Below, piece by piece: positions 12,822 through 13,567 of a DNA stretch of 13,567 nucleotides; the stretch's first letter is position 1; every line of letters begins with the position of its first letter. Location of the stretch: assembly GCA_900544945.1 (NCBI GenBank), contig UQXG01000051.1, positions 1-13,567 on the forward strand, given 5' to 3'. A program made the position numbers and the translations under genes. The DNA is from an uncultured Eubacteriales bacterium. Lineage in GTDB: Bacteria; Bacillota; Clostridia; Oscillospirales; Oscillospiraceae. A model generated the notes under the pieces. It saw only the letters and a program-made list of their open reading frames with translations. It ran no database searches and was not told the DNA's origin.

Positions 12822-13567
12822 TTATTCCGTTTTTTCGTCGGGGATGGTGATGTTTACCCCATTGACCTCCACCGCCTCGTCGGCGCAGATCATGATGTAC
12901 TTCACCCCGCCGATGACCCGGGTCTCCACCAGATCACTGCGGGTGGGGTCTACCTTGATGACCACATCCGGGGTCTTTACCTCGAAATGCTTGTCGTCGA
13001 TGATGTTCTTGGGATGCAGGTCGGCCTCGAACCCGAAGGCCTCGTCGTAGTCCACACTGAACTTGGACAGGTGCTCCTGACTGACCCCGCAGGCCGCAAG
13101 CACCTCCTTCACGTCCGCCTTGGCGATCATCAGAGGCTCCGGAACCTTGGCCTCCTTATGCAGAGCGATTCGCTCCCGAAGCTGGTCGTGGACGGTCTGC
13201 ACCACGTCCAGGCTGCATTCCTCTCCCAGGGAAGTAGTGAGCAGGGCCTCGAAGGTGTGCTTCTGCTCCTCGGCGGGCTGGGGGGCTGGGGTGTTGAACA
13301 GCGCCTCAATGAGGGCGTCCTGGCTGGTTTTCACGTCGTGGGTGTAGTACAGGGCGTTATAGATGTTGGTGGAGCGGTTGTCGAAGGCCGGGAACAGGAA
13401 GCCGAGCGCCGGAGAACCCACCATCTGATTCATGGCTCCGTCGTGGAATGTCTTTTCTTCAGGGACATAGTGCAGATTGGCCTTGGTCTGCTTCACCGGG
13501 CAGATGGCACACAGCAGGAAGGAATAGGTCTCGTCGGAGTTGTCCTTCTGGAAAGCATCGTCTTTAG
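12822..13567 (-). CDS. DUF4317 family protein, 5' end outside the window
   Basis: The reading frame stays open to the window edge, so the gene is cut by the window rather than broken. About 247 codons are visible, against ~350-400 residues in the family as I recall it. The GTG at 13496 is not the real start: the preceding codons continue a conserved stretch, YSFLLCAICPVKQTKANLHY. Further family-like segments are SPALGFLFPAFDNRSTNIYNALYY, CSLDVVQTVHDQLRERI and EVKTPDVVIKVDPTRSDLVETRVIGGVKYIMI. There are no membrane segments or signal peptide in the visible part. The function is unknown; the family is common in Clostridia. A strong terminator follows, and there is no sign that it belongs to the eut system. 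Confidence 0.85.
   Translation of the reverse strand, partial: KDDAFQKDNSDETYSFLLCAICPVKQTKANLHYVPEEKTFHDGAMNQMVGSPALGFLFPAFDNRSTNIYNALYYTHDVKTSQDALIEALFNTPAPQPAEEQKHTFEALLTTSLGEECSLDVVQTVHDQLRERIALHKEAKVPEPLMIAKADVKEVLAACGVSQEHLSKFSVDYDEAFGFEADLHPKNIIDDKHFEVKTPDVVIKVDPTRSDLVETRVIGGVKYIMICADEAVEVNGVNITIPDEKTE

Noticed and set aside
13494..13496. GTG as the start of the DUF4317 gene
   Set aside because: The frame stays open upstream with family-like residues up to the window end; the true start lies outside.
1..13567. CRISPR array, tRNA or rRNA genes, phage or defence genes
   Set aside because: No regular direct repeats, tRNA cloverleaf, rRNA sequence or defence-type protein was seen; all coding space is explained by DUF4317, eut and metG.

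Overview
The window reads as a piece of a Gram-positive, GC-rich clostridial chromosome, probably a gut member of the Oscillospiraceae/Ruminococcaceae. This is inferred from four things: a T-box-controlled methionyl-tRNA synthetase, strong AGGAGG-type ribosome binding sites, a DUF4317 protein (a family typical of Clostridia), and the Firmicutes version of the ethanolamine utilisation (eut) gene set, with a PduL-type phosphotransacylase and a TIGR02536-like protein. No search was run, so the taxon is an inference. All supported genes are on the minus strand, so the order of transcription runs from the high to the low coordinates.

Layout in transcription order: (1) 13567-12822, the 3' part of a DUF4317 gene, closed by a strong intrinsic terminator (12763-12805). 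(2) 12697-2585, an uninterrupted 12-gene eut operon: eutG, eutA, eutC, eutL, eutM, eutT, eutB, eutE, pduL/eutD, a TIGR02536-like gene, eutN, eutH. Most junctions overlap or nearly touch (ATGA, TAATG), so the genes are almost certainly co-transcribed and partly translationally coupled. (3) 2588-2068, the metG promoter and T-box leader, carrying an inserted ~220-bp palindromic MITE-like element. (4) 2067-109, metG, followed by its terminator and an AT-rich perfect hairpin.

How the genes work together: EutH imports ethanolamine. EutB and EutC form the adenosylcobalamin-dependent lyase that gives acetaldehyde and ammonia. EutT makes the cofactor and EutA reactivates the lyase. EutE turns acetaldehyde into acetyl-CoA (NAD+ to NADH), EutG reduces acetaldehyde to ethanol (NADH to NAD+), and PduL converts acetyl-CoA to acetyl-phosphate and frees CoA. 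EutM (hexamer), EutL (pseudohexameric trimer) and EutN (pentamer) supply one of each shell tile type. No eutS, eutK, eutP, eutQ, eutJ, eutVW, eutR or acetate kinase is present, and the operon is bounded on both sides by unrelated genes, so regulators and acetate kinase must be encoded elsewhere.

Most notable points: the T-box terminator hairpin upstream of metG appears to be split by the MITE-like palindrome; the two lyase subunit genes eutB and eutC are separated by three other genes; the metG -35 box contains the eutH stop codon and no separate eut terminator is visible; an inverted repeat that can hide the ribosome binding site lies just before the TTG start of the first eut gene; and EutE carries a C-terminal amphipathic tail that looks like a cargo-targeting peptide.
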